From contig NZ_CP047210.1 in NCBI RefSeq assembly GCF_030408775.1, positions 1,798,001 through 1,862,000 on the forward strand: a stretch of 64,000 nucleotides of DNA. The letters are read 5' to 3'. A model generated the notes under the pieces. The model was given only the letters and a program-made list of their open reading frames with translations, did not search any database and was not told where the DNA came from. This DNA comes from Corynebacterium fournieri (GTDB lineage: Bacteria; Actinomycetota; Actinomycetes; Mycobacteriales; Mycobacteriaceae). Both the position numbers and the translations under genes were made by a program. Numbering within the stretch: the first letter of the stretch is position 1; each line of letters begins with the position of its first letter. Positions 37,747 to 45,724 of the stretch are shown one piece after another.

Positions 37747-38885
37747 AGCTGCGCGAGCGCCTGCTCGAGGTCGGCGATGAGGTCGGCCTCCTCCTCGATG
37801 CCCACGGAGATGCGCACCAGCTCTCCGGGCACCTCGAGGGCGGACCCGGCGACGGAGACGTGCGTCATGGTGGCGGGGTGCTCGAGCAGGCTCTCCACCC
37901 CGCCGAGAGATTCGGCCAGGCAGAACAGTTTCGTGGACAGGCAGAACTTCTTCGCCTGCTCCGTGGTCTGAAAGAGCACGGAGACCATGCCGCCGAAACG
38001 CGACATCTGCTTCGTGGCGGTCTCGTGCCCCGGGTGCGACTCCAGCCCCGGGTAACACACGCGCGCGACCTGCGGCTGGGCCTCCAGGTAGCGGGCGACG
38101 GCCTCGGCGTTGTCGCAGTGTTTGTCCATGCGCACCGCCAGCGTTTTCAGCCCGCGGCCGGTGAGGTAGGTGTCGAACGGCGACGGGTTCGCGCCGACCC
38201 AGCCGAAGAAGAAGCGCAGCTGCTCGTGGAAGCCGGGCACGCGCGCGTCGTCGCCGCAGACGATGCCGCCGACGACGTCGGAGTGGCCGCCGATGTACTT
38301 CGTGGTGGAGTGCACGACCACGTCCGCGCCCAGGTCGAATGGTTTTTGCAGGTACGGGGAGGCGAAGGTGTTGTCCACCACCAGTGTGGCCTGCTGCTTC
38401 ACAGCGGCGATCGCCTCGATGTCCGCGATGTCCAGCATCGGGTTGGTGGGCGTTTCCACCCAGATGGCCTTGGTGTTGCCCTTGACCGCGGCGGCAACCT
38501 CTTGCGGGTTGGTCATGTCTACCACGGTGTTTTCCACACCCCAGAGCGAGAACACCTGCTGGATCAGGCGGTAGGTGCCGCCGTAGGCGTCATTGGACAC
38601 CACGATGTGGTCACCGGGTTTGAGCAGGATGCGCAGGATGACGTCGATAGCCGCCATGCCCGAGGAGTAGGCCACGGCGTACTCGGCACCCTCCAACGCT
38701 GCGACCGCGTTTTCCAGCGCCGTGACGGTGGGGTTGCCCACGCGGGTGTACTCGTAGCCGCCGCGCAGCTCGGCCAGCCCGTCCTGAGCGAACGTGGTGG
38801 AGGCGTAAATCGGCGTGTTGATCGGCCCGTACAGGCTGTCGGGCTCATATCCGGCATGAATCGCATCGGTGGCAAATCCAGTCAT
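37743..38885 (-). CDS. metB: Cystathionine gamma-synthase
   Basis: PLP enzyme that condenses an O-acyl-homoserine with cysteine in methionine synthesis. It is about 380 residues. It shows IHAGYEPDSLYGPINTPIYA, YTRVGNPTVTALENAVA, the PLP lysine in VVHSTTKYIGGHSDV and CLAESLGGVESLLEHPATMTH. ATG 38885 is preferred; GTG 38891 adds two residues. It closely follows the C. glutamicum MetB pattern. No other methionine gene is adjacent. Confidence 0.95.
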   Translation of the reverse strand: MTGFATDAIHAGYEPDSLYGPINTPIYASTTFAQDGLAELRGGYEYTRVGNPTVTALENAVAALEGAEYAVAYSSGMAAIDVILRILLKPGDHIVVSNDAYGGTYRLIQQVFSLWGVENTVVDMTNPQEVAAAVKGNTKAIWVETPTNPMLDIADIEAIAAVKQQATLVVDNTFASPYLQKPFDLGADVVVHSTTKYIGGHSDVVGGIVCGDDARVPGFHEQLRFFFGWVGANPSPFDTYLTGRGLKTLAVRMDKHCDNAEAVARYLEAQPQVARVCYPGLESHPGHETATKQMSRFGGMVSVLFQTTEQAKKFCLSTKLFCLAESLGGVESLLEHPATMTHVSVAGSALEVPGELVRISVGIEEEADLIADLEQALAQL

Positions 38886-38950
38886 GCCCACAGAGACTAG
38901 ACCAAGCGGTTCATTACAAGCGCATTTTTATGCACTAGGATTGTTCTCCA

Positions 38951-39910
38951 ATGAATGCGCAATCTGAGACAACCGAGAAGGTCGACCAAGCCGTCGACGA
39001 CGTCAGCACCTGGTGGAACAACCCCGACACGCAAGACCTGCTTGTCCAACGCCCGCTGAAGATCCTGCTCATTGTGGTCATCGCGTTGGTGCTCAGCTGG
39101 CTGTTCAAGCGCGTCATCTCCCGCGCGACCCGCCACGGCATCGAGTCCAAACCGCTGCTCAGTCGCGGGGACACCGAGGATTCGTTCCAGGCACGCTCGC
39201 AGGAGGCGCGGCGCCAGCAACGGATGAAAACGCTGGGCAACGTGGGACGTTCCGTGGCGGCGATTGTGATCTGGGTGTGGGCCGCGCTGGCCATCCTGGA
39301 TCAGCTCGGCGTGAACGTCGCGCCGCTGATCGCCTCCGCCGGCGTGGTTGGCGTGGCCATCAGCTTCGGCGCGCAGTCGTTGGTGAAGGACTTCTTCACC
39401 GGCATGTTCGTCCTCATTGAAAACCAGTTCGGCGTCGGCGACACCATCCAGGTCGGCGATGTCGTCGGCGAGGTGGAGCAGATGACGCTGCGCATCACCA
39501 CGCTGCGCGACATGGACGGCACCCTGTGGTACGTCCGCAACGGCGACATCGACCTGGTGGGCAACTACTCGGACCACTTCTCCGTGGCGCGCCTGCAGAT
39601 TCCGGTGTCGCTGTTGGCGGATCCGGACGAGGTCTCGCGCATGATCGAACACGCTGCGGCCGAAGCGTGCAAGGACCCGGAGATCCACGACGTGGTCATG
39701 GCCGCCCCGGAAATGCTCGGGCCCAGCGAGTTCAACCCGAACTACGTGTCGTTCCGCCTCACAGTTAAAACGATGCCGGGCCACCAGTGGGCCGTGGCAC
39801 GGCACTTGAACCACCGCATCCTCTCCGCGCTGCGCAAGGCGGACGTGGTGCTCACCCCGATGGATTCTGTGCTGGTACAGCAGAAGGAGAGCAATGCAGA
39901 TCGGTCCTAA
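38951..39910 (+). CDS. MscS-type small-conductance mechanosensitive channel
   Basis: A 319-residue membrane protein. Helices lie at about residues 38-55 and 100-118, and the pore-lining TM3 region contains LIASAGVVGVAISFGAQSLV. It is followed by the MscS beta domain (DFFTGMFVLIENQFGVGDTI) and the WYVRNGDI motif. It would release solutes on hypo-osmotic shock. TAGGAT ends 9 bp before ATG 38951, suggesting a leaderless message. The end overlaps glbO by 17 bp, so both are cotranscribed. Confidence 0.9.
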   Translation: MNAQSETTEKVDQAVDDVSTWWNNPDTQDLLVQRPLKILLIVVIALVLSWLFKRVISRATRHGIESKPLLSRGDTEDSFQARSQEARRQQRMKTLGNVGRSVAAIVIWVWAALAILDQLGVNVAPLIASAGVVGVAISFGAQSLVKDFFTGMFVLIENQFGVGDTIQVGDVVGEVEQMTLRITTLRDMDGTLWYVRNGDIDLVGNYSDHFSVARLQIPVSLLADPDEVSRMIEHAAAEACKDPEIHDVVMAAPEMLGPSEFNPNYVSFRLTVKTMPGHQWAVARHLNHRILSALRKADVVLTPMDSVLVQQKESNADRS

Positions 39911-40307
39911 GCAGGAGCAGACGCTTTACGACGCCGTCGGTGGCGACGCGTTCTTCCACCGCCTCGTCGAAGGCTTTTACGCCCAAGTCAAACAAGACGA
40001 CCTCATCGGCCCGATGTACCCGGACGACGACTGGGAGGGCGCGCAAAACCGCCTGCGGTGGTTCCTCACCCAGTACTGGGGCGGGCCGCGCACCTACCAA
40101 GAGCAGCGCGGCAACCCGATGCTGCGCCGGCGCCACTTCCCCTTCCCCATCGGCGAGGCGGAGGCAGACCGGTGGCTAGAGCTCATGGGTAACTCCATGG
40201 AGCAGTTTTCCGACGCCGAACTGGCGCCGCCCTACCGCTCCCAAATGTGGAACCACATGCAGCGCGTGGCCTACATGATGATCAACCAGGGCCCGCGGGC
40301 CTACTAG
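39894..40307 (+). CDS. glbO: Group II truncated haemoglobin
   Basis: A 137-residue globin. The group II signature is clear: FFHRLVEGFYAQVKQDDLI, QYWGGPRTYQEQRGNP and the proximal histidine in MLRRRHFPFPI, then MWNHMQRVAYMMIN. It probably handles O2 or reactive nitrogen or oxygen species. It starts inside the 3' end of the mechanosensitive channel gene and is coupled to it. Confidence 0.93.
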   Translation: MQIGPKQEQTLYDAVGGDAFFHRLVEGFYAQVKQDDLIGPMYPDDDWEGAQNRLRWFLTQYWGGPRTYQEQRGNPMLRRRHFPFPIGEAEADRWLELMGNSMEQFSDAELAPPYRSQMWNHMQRVAYMMINQGPRAY

Positions 40308-40368
40308 CACCCGGCAAAATGCACCAACCGGTCACGTTGATTGAGTGACGGGTCACCCCCCTCAGTTT

Positions 40369-40411
40369 GTGCAGTGATGACTGCACAGTTATCGTGCAGT
40401 CATCACCGCAC
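40369..40411. promoter_or_regulatory. ArsR-type operator, 18-bp inverted repeat
   Basis: GTGCAGTGATGACTGCAC (40369-40386) and GTGCAGTCATCACCGCAC (40394-40411) are inverted repeats with one mismatch and a 7-bp spacer. They lie 18 bp before the ArsR gene start, upstream of its GGAGG. The position fits autorepression of the arsR-MFS operon. Confidence 0.8.
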
Positions 40412-40428
40412 GATCTTTGGAGGTTGCC

Positions 40429-40755
40429 ATGTCACCCCGTAGTTATCACCATCCCGATGTCGAGGATTTGTCCTTGGCTCGGGTCTTGGCCGCTTTGAGT
40501 GACCCGACGCGGTTGGAGATGGTCCGCCGCTTGTCTGACGGCCGAGAGCACGACAGTCTGGACCTGGCTGAAGACCTGCCGCGTTCGACGCTGACCTACC
40601 ACACACGCATGCTGCGTGAGGCCGGGGTGACCTGGACGCGCAGCGAGGGCCGCGCCTGCCTGATCCGCTTGCGGGACGACGACCTCGACACGCTGTTCCC
40701 AGGGCTTCTGGCCGCGATCGTCGCCAACGCCGCCACGCCGGAGCAGCCGTCGTGA
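40429..40755 (+). CDS. ArsR-family transcriptional regulator
   Basis: A 108-residue winged-helix repressor. RVLAALSDPTRLEMVRRLS and LAEDLPRSTLTYHTRMLREAG form the helix-turn-helix. No metal-binding CXC pair is present, so the inducer is probably not arsenite or cadmium. ATG 40429 follows GGAGG. It overlaps the MFS transporter by 4 bp and probably controls it through the adjacent palindrome. Confidence 0.88.
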   Translation: MSPRSYHHPDVEDLSLARVLAALSDPTRLEMVRRLSDGREHDSLDLAEDLPRSTLTYHTRMLREAGVTWTRSEGRACLIRLRDDDLDTLFPGLLAAIVANAATPEQPS

Positions 40756-41888
40756 TCGCCCGCCTGTGGCCCTTCGTGATGGGCAGCGTCGCGCTCGGAC
40801 TCGATGCTTACGTGATCGCCGGCCTCCTTCCCGCGATTGCGACCTCCTTAGGATCGACCGAGGCAACCGTGGGGCTGGGGGTGGCAGCGTTCACAGGCTC
40901 GTACGCAATCACCGGGCCCGTGCTGGCGGGGCGGGCGGGACGCACCTCGCGACGTAGCCTGGTCAATGCGCTGGCGGTGTTCACCTTGGCAAACTTGGCA
41001 ACGATGCTCGCGCCGAGCGTGGCGGTCTTCCTGGTGGCAAGGGCTGTCGCGGGCGCTGCAGCAGGGGTGTACTCGCCGTTGTCATCAGCCGTTGCAGCCG
41101 GTCTCGTGGGTGGCGAACAGCGGGGACGGGCGCTGTCGCTGGTGCTCTCCGGTCTCGCTGTAGGCACCGTGTTCGGTGTCCCGCTGGGCCTGGCCGTCGC
41201 CGGGCGCTGGGGATGGCGCGCTGCCATCGCCCTGGTCGTCGCCACCAGCGCTGCATCCTTGGGAGGGGTCCTGCTTCGTGGCGGCGAGCTGCCCCCGATT
41301 CCTGCGTCCGGGGCGCTGCAACGACTGCGGGCGGTGACGCGACCCGACAACCTGGTAACCGTCCTGGTAACGCTGCTCACCGGTATCGCCTCGCTTGGCC
41401 TCTACACCTACCTCACCGTCATTCTTGGCCACTCCAGCCTGGCCGACCACCAGACGATCGCGATCTGGGTTTGGGGACTGGGCGGGGCTATCGGCGCCCT
41501 GGGCATCGGGCGCCTGGTTGACAAGGGCAACCCCCTGCGGCTGAGCCTCATGCTTCTCACCGGTTTGGCGTGTGCCCTGGCCGGTGTGGCTCTCGGTCGC
41601 GCCCCGGTCGTGCTCTTGGGGAGCTTGTTCGTGTGGGGCCTGTGCGGGTGGGCCTCACTGGCACCGCAGCAGCATGTCCTGCTCAGCGCCAACCCGACTG
41701 ACGGAGCCACCGCGGTTGCAGCGAACGCATCGGCCAACTACCTCGGCTCTGCTCTCGGCGCGACGCTCGGTTCGCTGCTCGTGGCGCACTCGGTCAGCCC
41801 ACAAGGACTCGGCCTGACCGCCGCATCCGTCGCATGCGCGGCCGTTGTGCTCCAATTGATCCGTACGGGGATGCGCCCGCGAAAATGA
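40752..41888 (+). CDS. MFS transporter (DHA1-type drug-efflux-like)
   Basis: A 378-residue permease with about 12 helices. The helix 2-3 loop is LAGRAGRTSRRSLVNAL, and helix 5 contains SGLAVGTVFGVPLGLAVAGRWGWR, similar to motif C of drug/H+ antiporters. GTG 40752 overlaps the arsR stop. The pair with an ArsR regulator suggests inducible export of a small toxic compound, identity unknown. It ends directly against an IS481-type transposase fragment, consistent with lateral acquisition. Confidence 0.85.
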   Translation: MIARLWPFVMGSVALGLDAYVIAGLLPAIATSLGSTEATVGLGVAAFTGSYAITGPVLAGRAGRTSRRSLVNALAVFTLANLATMLAPSVAVFLVARAVAGAAAGVYSPLSSAVAAGLVGGEQRGRALSLVLSGLAVGTVFGVPLGLAVAGRWGWRAAIALVVATSAASLGGVLLRGGELPPIPASGALQRLRAVTRPDNLVTVLVTLLTGIASLGLYTYLTVILGHSSLADHQTIAIWVWGLGGAIGALGIGRLVDKGNPLRLSLMLLTGLACALAGVALGRAPVVLLGSLFVWGLCGWASLAPQQHVLLSANPTDGATAVAANASANYLGSALGATLGSLLVAHSVSPQGLGLTAASVACAAVVLQLIRTGMRPRK

Positions 41889-42025
41889 GGCATCATGCCA
41901 ACGCTGCTCTGACTCGGTGTCACCGCCAAAAAGTCGCCAAACTTGTTGTCGACCGGGGCTGGCCGATCGCTCGTAGAGGCCGTACCGCAGCCCGAACAGG
42001 ACGCCCCCGCTGGTCGTCCGATTGA
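41885..42025 (+). pseudogene. IS481-type transposase N-terminal fragment
   Basis: The frame starts MRHHANAALTRCHRQKVAKLVVDRGWPIA, which resembles the N-terminal helix-turn-helix of IS481/IS3-like transposases (HANAxLTxxxRxKVAxLVVxxGWPI). After about 30 residues the similarity stops (RGRTAARTGRP), so only a short 5' fragment remains. It is unlike the transposase of the two intact elements nearby. It marks one edge of the arsR-MFS segment. The rest of the 159-bp gap 41889-42047 shows nothing else. Confidence 0.6.
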
Positions 42026-42047
42026 TCAACGTCCCCGGGCAGTACAG

Positions 42048-42674
42048 CTAAAACAGCAGGTTGGGGCGGGTGCTGCGGTAGACGGAGCCGAACGGCGCGT
42101 CCAGGCGCACCCAGCTACCCGAGGTGGCCACGCGCAGGTGGCGGGGGATTTCAGCCGGGGCTTCGAAGCCCGGGATGAGGCCGAGTGCGGTGCAGGCGAA
42201 GATCATCCGCATGGGGATCTCCACCGGCTGCGCACTGTCCGCGTCGGCGGTGAGTACCACCCCGTCCAGCAGGGACCGCGGTGGGCCGGCCGGGCCGGAG
42301 AACTGCCGGGCCAGGTTGCGCCCCTCGTCCGCCAGGCGGCGCGCCACGCCGATGGGCACCTCTTCGCGGGCGATGAACCCGCCCGCGGGCGGCAGCGCGC
42401 CGGGCCAGGCGGCGTCGCGGGCGGGGCCCACCTCGGTGCGGCCGTCGCGCAGCGCGTCCAGGAGCGCCTGGGCGGAGACGGCGGCGCCGGGGTGGGTGGT
42501 GGTGCCGAAGGTGCGTCGAGAAGCAATGGCGTCGAAGGGCGTCGTGACGAAGATGTCGAGCTGGCCCTGCCCCACCTCTTGGAACCGCGCGATTGCCTGC
42601 GCGTCCAGCGCGAGCGCGCGCGTGAGCAAAGCGATCAGCCCGCGCGCGCCCCGCTCGATGTCAACGGCAACCAC
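42048..42674 (-). CDS. Conserved hypothetical protein
   Basis: A 208-residue protein of unknown function, with no signal peptide or membrane helix. It has an N-terminal helical region (RGLIALLTRALALDAQAIARF) and a C-terminal beta-rich part (SGSWVRLDAPFGSVYRSTRP). GTG 42674 directly follows the stop of the thioesterase gene (TAA-GTG), so it is coupled to it and may act in the same unknown pathway. Confidence 0.75.
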   Translation of the reverse strand: MVAVDIERGARGLIALLTRALALDAQAIARFQEVGQGQLDIFVTTPFDAIASRRTFGTTTHPGAAVSAQALLDALRDGRTEVGPARDAAWPGALPPAGGFIAREEVPIGVARRLADEGRNLARQFSGPAGPPRSLLDGVVLTADADSAQPVEIPMRMIFACTALGLIPGFEAPAEIPRHLRVATSGSWVRLDAPFGSVYRSTRPNLLF

Positions 42675-43088
42675 TTAGGCCCCGGCAGTCTTGGAGAGGA
42701 TGCCGATCTCCTTCTGCGTGATCTCGCGCGGCGAGGTAGTGGCGGTATCCACCGTGACCTGCACGCACTCCACCACGCAGCAGACGTTACCCTGGGCATC
42801 CTTAATTTCCTGGCGGGTGGTAAACGAGGTGTTGCCCACCTTGGCCACCTGGGTTTCCACCGTCACGTGGGTGGTGTTGGGCAGGATCGGGCGGACGTAA
42901 TCCACCTCGAGCCGGCGCACGAACACCACGAACTCGTGGCCCTGGGAGAAGAAGAACTCCTGGGCGAACGCCAGGCGCGCCTCCTGCGCCAACTCGATGT
43001 AGGCGGAGTTGGTCACGTGCCCGTAGCGGTCGAAGTCTCCCCAACGCACCGGGATGGTGTGGACGTGGACGTTGCTGGTGTCAGCCAT
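42675..43088 (-). CDS. Hotdog-fold acyl-CoA thioesterase
   Basis: A 137-residue 4HBT-type thioesterase. The active-site segment is VRWGDFDRYGHVTNSAYIEL, with the catalytic aspartate at about residue 18, and EVDYVRPI follows. It would hydrolyse an acyl-CoA; the substrate is unknown. The gene is 9 bp downstream of ettA and probably cotranscribed. Confidence 0.88.
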   Translation of the reverse strand: MADTSNVHVHTIPVRWGDFDRYGHVTNSAYIELAQEARLAFAQEFFFSQGHEFVVFVRRLEVDYVRPILPNTTHVTVETQVAKVGNTSFTTRQEIKDAQGNVCCVVECVQVTVDTATTSPREITQKEIGILSKTAGA

Positions 43089-43097
43089 GTTGTGCTC

Positions 43098-44768
43098 CTA
43101 GCGGGTGAGCTTGCGGTGGGTGACGCGAGACGGCTTCGCCGCCTCCTCGCCCAGGCGCTCGACCTTGTTGGCCTCGTAGTCGCCGAAGTTGCCCTCGAAC
43201 CAGAACCACTTGCCCTCTTCCACGTTGCCCTCCCAGGCCAGGATGTGGGTGCAGGTGCGGTCCAGGAACCAGCGGTCGTGCGAAATAACCACGGCGCAGC
43301 CCGGGAAGGCCTGCAGCGCGTTTTCCAACGAGCCGAGGGTCTCCACGTCCAGGTCGTTGGTGGGCTCGTCCAGCAGGATCAGGTTGCCGCCCTGCTTCAG
43401 CGTCAACGCCAGGTTCAGACGGTTGCGCTCGCCGCCGGAGAGCACCTTCGACGGCTTTTGCTGGTCCGGGCCCTTGAAGCCGAACGCGGACAGGTACGCG
43501 CGCGACGGCATCTCGTTTTGGCCGACGTGGATGTAGTCTAGGCCGTCGGAGACGACCTCCCACACGGTCTGCTCCGGGTCGATGTTCTCGCGGTTCTGGT
43601 CCACGTATGAGATCTTCACGGTCTCGCCGACCTCCACGGTGCCGTCGTCCGGCTCCTCCAGGCCCACGATGGTCTTGAACAGCGTGGACTTACCCACACC
43701 GTTGGGGCCGATCACGCCGACAATGCCGTTGCGCGGCAGGGTGAACGACAGGTCGTTGATGAGCACGCGGCCGTCGAAGCCCTTGTCCAGGTCCTCGACC
43801 TCCACGACCTTGTTGCCCAAACGCGGCGGGGTCGGGATCTGGATCTCTTCGAAGTCGAGCTTGCGGTACTGCTCGGCCTCTGCCGCCATTTCCTCGTAGC
43901 GCTCCAGACGGGCCTTGTTCTTGGCCTGGCGGGCCTTCGGGGAGGAGCGGACCCAGTCCAGCTCCTTCTTCAGGCGCTTCTGCAGCTTCTGGTCCTTCTT
44001 GCCGGCAACCTCGAGGCGCTCGGCCTTCTTTTCCAGGTAGGTGGAGTAGTTGCCCTCGTAGGGGTAAAGCTTGCCGCGGTCGACCTCGCAGATCCACTCG
44101 GCGACGTTGTCTAGGAAGTAGCGGTCGTGAGTAATCGCCAGCACGGCGCCCGGGTAGGTCTGCAGGTGCTTCTCCAGCCAGAGCACGCTCTCGGCGTCGA
44201 GGTGGTTGGTCGGCTCGTCCAGCAGCAGCAGGTCCGGCTCGGACAGCAGCAGTTTCGCCAGTGCTACTCGACGGCGCTCGCCACCGGACAGGTTGGTCAC
44301 CGGCGCATCCGACGGCGGGCAGCGCAGCGCCTCCATGGCCTGCTCGATCTTGGAGTCGATCTCCCACGCGTCGGCAGCGTCGAGCTCTTCTTGGAGCTTG
44401 CCCATCTCCTCCATCAGCTCGTCGGAGTAGTTGGTCGCCATTTCCTCGGCGATCTGCTCGAAGCGCTGCTTCTTCTCAAACAGCTCGCCGAGGCCTTCCT
44501 CGACGTTGCCGCGCACGGTCTTCTCCTCGTTCAGCGGCGGCTCCTGCAAAAGGATGCCCACGGTCGCGCCCGGCTGGAGGAACGCCTCGCCGTTGTTCGG
44601 CTGGTCGATGCCGGCCATGATCTTCAACAGCGACGACTTACCGGCACCGTTCGGGCCCACGACGCCGATCTTCGCGCCCGGGTAAAACGCCATGGTGACG
44701 TTGTCCAGGATGACCTTCTCGCCGATGGCTCGGCGGACATTTTTCATCGTGTAGATGAACTCAGCCAC
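43098..44768 (-). CDS. ettA: Energy-dependent translational throttle protein EttA (ABC-F)
   Basis: A 556-residue soluble ABC-F ATPase that acts at the ribosomal E site. It has two ATP-binding cassettes: Walker A GPNGAGKSSLLKI and GPNGVGKSTLFKT, with signatures LSGGERRRVALAKLLL and LSGGERNRLNLALTL. The arm and linker region (ERLEVAGKKDQKLQKRLKKE, DWVRSSPKARQAKNKARL) lies between them. The length is typical of EttA. Confidence 0.95.
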   Translation of the reverse strand: MAEFIYTMKNVRRAIGEKVILDNVTMAFYPGAKIGVVGPNGAGKSSLLKIMAGIDQPNNGEAFLQPGATVGILLQEPPLNEEKTVRGNVEEGLGELFEKKQRFEQIAEEMATNYSDELMEEMGKLQEELDAADAWEIDSKIEQAMEALRCPPSDAPVTNLSGGERRRVALAKLLLSEPDLLLLDEPTNHLDAESVLWLEKHLQTYPGAVLAITHDRYFLDNVAEWICEVDRGKLYPYEGNYSTYLEKKAERLEVAGKKDQKLQKRLKKELDWVRSSPKARQAKNKARLERYEEMAAEAEQYRKLDFEEIQIPTPPRLGNKVVEVEDLDKGFDGRVLINDLSFTLPRNGIVGVIGPNGVGKSTLFKTIVGLEEPDDGTVEVGETVKISYVDQNRENIDPEQTVWEVVSDGLDYIHVGQNEMPSRAYLSAFGFKGPDQQKPSKVLSGGERNRLNLALTLKQGGNLILLDEPTNDLDVETLGSLENALQAFPGCAVVISHDRWFLDRTCTHILAWEGNVEEGKWFWFEGNFGDYEANKVERLGEEAAKPSRVTHRKLTR

Positions 44769-44893
44769 TACGATTCCCCTTTTTGGTCAGTACGGAGGTA
44801 AATACCGCACTTAGGGTACATCACGCGCTCGGTGCCCAACCGACTCCGAGCACACGCTCAAAGCGGCAGGGCACCTCCGCGGCGGGCGGCTGT

Positions 44894-45538
44894 TTAGAAC
44901 GGAGCGCCGGTTAACTCCTTATCCTCCTCCGGGGCCTCGTCCGTTGCGGCGGCTGCATCGGCGCGGTGCATGTCCTCGGCGCTGACGCGGCGCTCCTGCG
45001 ACGGGTCCGCGGCGCCCCAGCTGCCGTGCGGCGACGGGCCCTGCTGGTCGCGGCCGGGGTTCGGGTTGGCGTTTTCGCCGTTGATCTTCTTGTCCAGCGC
45101 TTCGGCATCCATGGCGGAGGGCCTTTCGTGGCCCTCAATCGCATTGCCGGAGACGGTCGCGCGCACGGAGTTGACCTGGAAACGCGCCAGGTCGAAGGCG
45201 ATGTGCTTGGCGTTCATCTTCAGCCGCGAGCGCACGTTCGCCTCCTTGCCGTCCTCGTCCTTTTCCTCCCAGAACTCGCTGACCAGCTTGCCCACCACGA
45301 CGACGGGGAAGCCTTTGCGCAGCGACGCGCCAGCGTTGACCGCCATCTGGCCCCAGCACTCCACGTCGACGTAGAGCTGGTTGTAGTCCACCCACACCTC
45401 CTCGCCTTTGTCGTTGGTTGTCTTGCGGGCGTCGGAGGAGGCGACACGCAAGCGCAGCAGCGTGGCACCGGAGTTGAAGCGCTTGAAAAACGGCTCCGCG
45501 GTGAGGTTGCCGCAGAGGGTGAAGTCGGTGTTGGTCAT
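44894..45538 (-). CDS. ssb: Single-stranded DNA-binding protein
   Basis: A 214-residue OB-fold protein starting MTNTDFTLCGNLTAEPFFKR. The OB strands include LLRLRVASSDARK and YVDVECWGQMAVNAGASLRKG, with VVVVGKLVSEFW. A Pro/Gly/Asn-rich linker follows and the acidic tail ends in PF (EEDKELTGAPF), the partner-binding tip. The rpsF and rplI neighbours of the main ssb are absent, so this is probably a second SSB (SsbB-like). A DnaA-box-like 9-mer lies 150 bp upstream. Confidence 0.85.
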   Translation of the reverse strand: MTNTDFTLCGNLTAEPFFKRFNSGATLLRLRVASSDARKTTNDKGEEVWVDYNQLYVDVECWGQMAVNAGASLRKGFPVVVVGKLVSEFWEEKDEDGKEANVRSRLKMNAKHIAFDLARFQVNSVRATVSGNAIEGHERPSAMDAEALDKKINGENANPNPGRDQQGPSPHGSWGAADPSQERRVSAEDMHRADAAAATDEAPEEDKELTGAPF

Positions 45539-45687
45539 GGGAGCTGGTCCCCTTTCTCTGTGCGGGCGGCACAGTGTGCGGTTGGTGTGGTGGTGCGGGG
45601 GTGGCGAAGCTGACGTCGCTAAGCAATTGCCCCCTGCGCAAAGCAGAGTCGCACGAAGCCCACACCGAAAAAAGGGGTCCGCGAAAT

Positions 45688-45696
45688 TGTGGATAA
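45688..45696 (-). promoter_or_regulatory. DnaA-box-like 9-mer upstream of ssb
   Basis: TTATCCACA on the minus strand matches the general DnaA-box consensus. It is the third such 9-mer noticed in the window and lies 150 bp upstream of the ssb start, in the gap before the CopD-CtaG gene. Confidence 0.4.
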
Positions 45697-45724
45697 CTTA
45701 ACCTGAGAAATTCACAATCCGCAG

